Assembly (NCBI GenBank): GCA_012861695.1
Contig: JAAOOA010000116.1
Span: 25,534,970-25,598,969 of the forward strand
Source: Trematomus loennbergii
Lineage: Eukaryota > Chordata > Actinopteri > Perciformes > Nototheniidae
DNA: 64,000 nucleotides
Direction of reading: 5' to 3'
The position numbers were made by a program, and so were the translations under genes. The notes under the pieces are model-generated. The model did not search any database. It saw only the letters and a program-made list of their open reading frames with translations, and was not told where the DNA came from. Below are positions 62,565 to 64,000 of the stretch, piece after piece (within the stretch, counting starts at the first letter, position 1; every line of letters starts with the position of its first letter).

Positions 62565-63235
62565 CAACACACACTCTCACTCCCTAAACGTCCAGGAGCG
62601 ACGCTTGGTCAGGGTCCCGTGGCGTGTAGTTGGGACGCGCCGAGGCTCCTTCAGCTTCATAAACGGACGCAAAGAGCTTTCAAGTGATTGCAATGTATTC
62701 CCATCGGCAGCAATATTTGCTCAGGGAAGCACCGCATCGGTCCATGTCGGCGGCATTTAAAGGCAATGTGAGCGTCCATTCCATAACGGAGGATTTTACA
62801 CCCGGAAGTAACTATTCTCCTTACTGTTGATTGATTTTACAGTGATATCTGCACTACTCATCAACTCAAAAACACCAGATTATCCTTGTTAATTACACAA
62901 CATTGATTGGTTTAAATTGTGTGCAATGCTTTTGTGTTTTTCCCCTTCGATTCGGAGAAACAAATATTTTTCTGAGTTTAGGATGGCAGAACACTACACT
63001 ACACTACCCAGAATCCTCAGCTATCGTTTGGGACTACACCATGTGCTTTGTTTGACAAACCCGTGATTAGTTCTCAAGCTCTGTGATTGGATGTTGGAGT
63101 GGCAGTGCGCGAAGTTTACACCGCCAAACAGCACTTTGAAATGGAATGAAACCCATCGATGGCACACTATCCAAATCAAGACTTGAACATGTCCTTTATA
63201 CGTGTCCTATAATGTGTCCTTTATATATACAGTCT
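62565..63235. repeat. single-arm relative of the 3-kb palindrome
   Basis: It begins CAACACACTCTCACTCCCTA and follows the arm order through CCGGAAGTAA and AAACACCAGATTATCC. It retains the segment deleted from the left palindrome arm. Confidence 0.75.
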
Positions 63236-63451
63236 ATGGTCCTGTGAGTAGGTCACAGGCTCCTCCAACAGTGCAACACAATAAAACAAATACACAGAAA
63301 AAATAGTGCAAGTAAATACAAAAGAAAAATAGTAAAAAGTGAAATAGTGCAATAAGAGTCTATATACAAGTGATTGGAATATGATATATTAGATAAATAA
63401 TTTCTAAGTAGCAGCCAGATGAATGTTATGGATGTTGTTGTTGTTGAAAGT

Positions 63452-63621
63452 TCAGGTGTTTAATAGTCTTATGGCCTGTGGGATGAAGCTGTCCCTGAAT
63501 CTGGTGGTTTTAGTCCGGATGCTGCGGTACCGCCTGCCAGACGGCAGCAGACAGAACAGTTTGTGGCTGGGGTGATGGGGGTCTTTTATAATCCTGAGGG
63601 CTTTCTTTAATGTTAACCTTG
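63452..63621 (-). pseudogene. LINE ORF C-terminal fragment
   Basis: The - strand reads YRSIRTKTTRFRDSFIPQAI, RLLNT, the usual end of LINE ORF2 proteins (RF..SF.P.A..LLN). Confidence 0.55.
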
Positions 63622-64000
63622 TGCAGAGAGAAAATGGAAAAAGGATAAACTCCATGTCTCCCAAGAAATCCTTCGTGCTTGCCTTTCTGACTACCAGACG
63701 GCAGTCAAAGCAGCCAAAACAGAGCACATTTCTCTGTTAATCTCCAAAAACAGCCATAAACCTCAGGTTCTTTTTAATATCCTCAACTCTATCATTAATC
63801 CCTGTGATGTTTCTTCTATTGTCCCATCGACTACTCTCTGTGATAAGTTTCTTAAATTTTTGATTGAAAAAGTATCTGCTCTTACGCTAGCCCACACTAG
63901 TGCTATCCCAGATCCTGCTCCTTTTCTGTGCCCTGCTGTCCTCTACCACTTTGAGCCTGTATCCCTCTCTTCTCTCTCGGATGTAGTCAAGCACCTGCGG
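63622..64000 (+). pseudogene. LINE ORF2 fragment running off the window
   Basis: From about 63631 the + strand is open to the edge without an ATG. It reads RKWKKDKLHVSQEILRACLS, then DYQTAVKAAKTEHISLLISK and VLFNILNSIINP, the region between endonuclease and reverse transcriptase in L2/Rex-type LINEs. It may be intact beyond the edge. Pseudogene is the default call because the 5' part is missing. Confidence 0.65.

Overview
The window is vertebrate genomic DNA, almost certainly from a teleost fish. Coding exons are short, carry GT/AG boundaries and sit in long introns. Long (TG)n tracts are present, and the spaces are filled with transposon families typical of fish: hAT, Kolobok/piggyBac-type TTAA elements, Harbinger, Tc1, DIRS and L2-like LINEs. 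The real gene content is small: two class II cytokine receptor genes on the + strand and one possible terminal exon on the - strand.

Gene 1 (last five exons, 9667-24709) looks like the shared IL-10-family receptor chain IL10RB (fish CRFB4). The signal peptide and first half-domain exon are not visible and probably lie left of the window. Gene 2 (eight exons, 33342-55902) looks like the type I interferon receptor chain IFNAR1 (fish CRFB5). It has a signal peptide, D1 and D2 fibronectin-like domains, one membrane segment and a tail with a DSGMYS motif that fits the phosphodegron of IFNAR1. The order il10rb then ifnar1 on one strand matches the vertebrate IFNAR2-IL10RB-IFNAR1-IFNGR2 cluster. As given, gene 2 carries one-base-class indels at four places in exons 2, 5 and 8, three of them in C or G runs. 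Splice phase and family-like residues in the alternate frame show where the frame should resume. Consensus error or recent decay are both possible.

Layout. 1-537: nothing recognised. 538-8625: a hAT element with a perfect 8-bp target duplication, which hosts a TTAA element with a THAP remnant, a (TG)n tract and a DIRS-like retroelement. 9667-24709: gene 1, whose introns hold a Tc1 copy split by a Harbinger element, a 4.8-kb long-arm inverted-repeat element with nested insertions, a Kolobok-type element and a 3-kb palindrome. 24710-33341: intergenic, full of TTAA and TAA elements, ending in a TIR element that stops about 280 bp before the gene 2 start codon. 33400-47437: gene 2 intron 1 with an L2-like LINE (itself hit by two hATs), a Harbinger element carrying a hAT, another hAT and a Kolobok-like element with broken ORFs. 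47438-55902: the remaining gene 2 exons. 55903-64000: 3' region, a possible convergent gene end, a hAT with nested pieces and, at the right edge, an open LINE frame.

Many insertions can be delimited to the base because target duplications are intact and several have paralogous empty sites inside the same window. No CRISPR, tRNA, rRNA or bacterial feature was seen.
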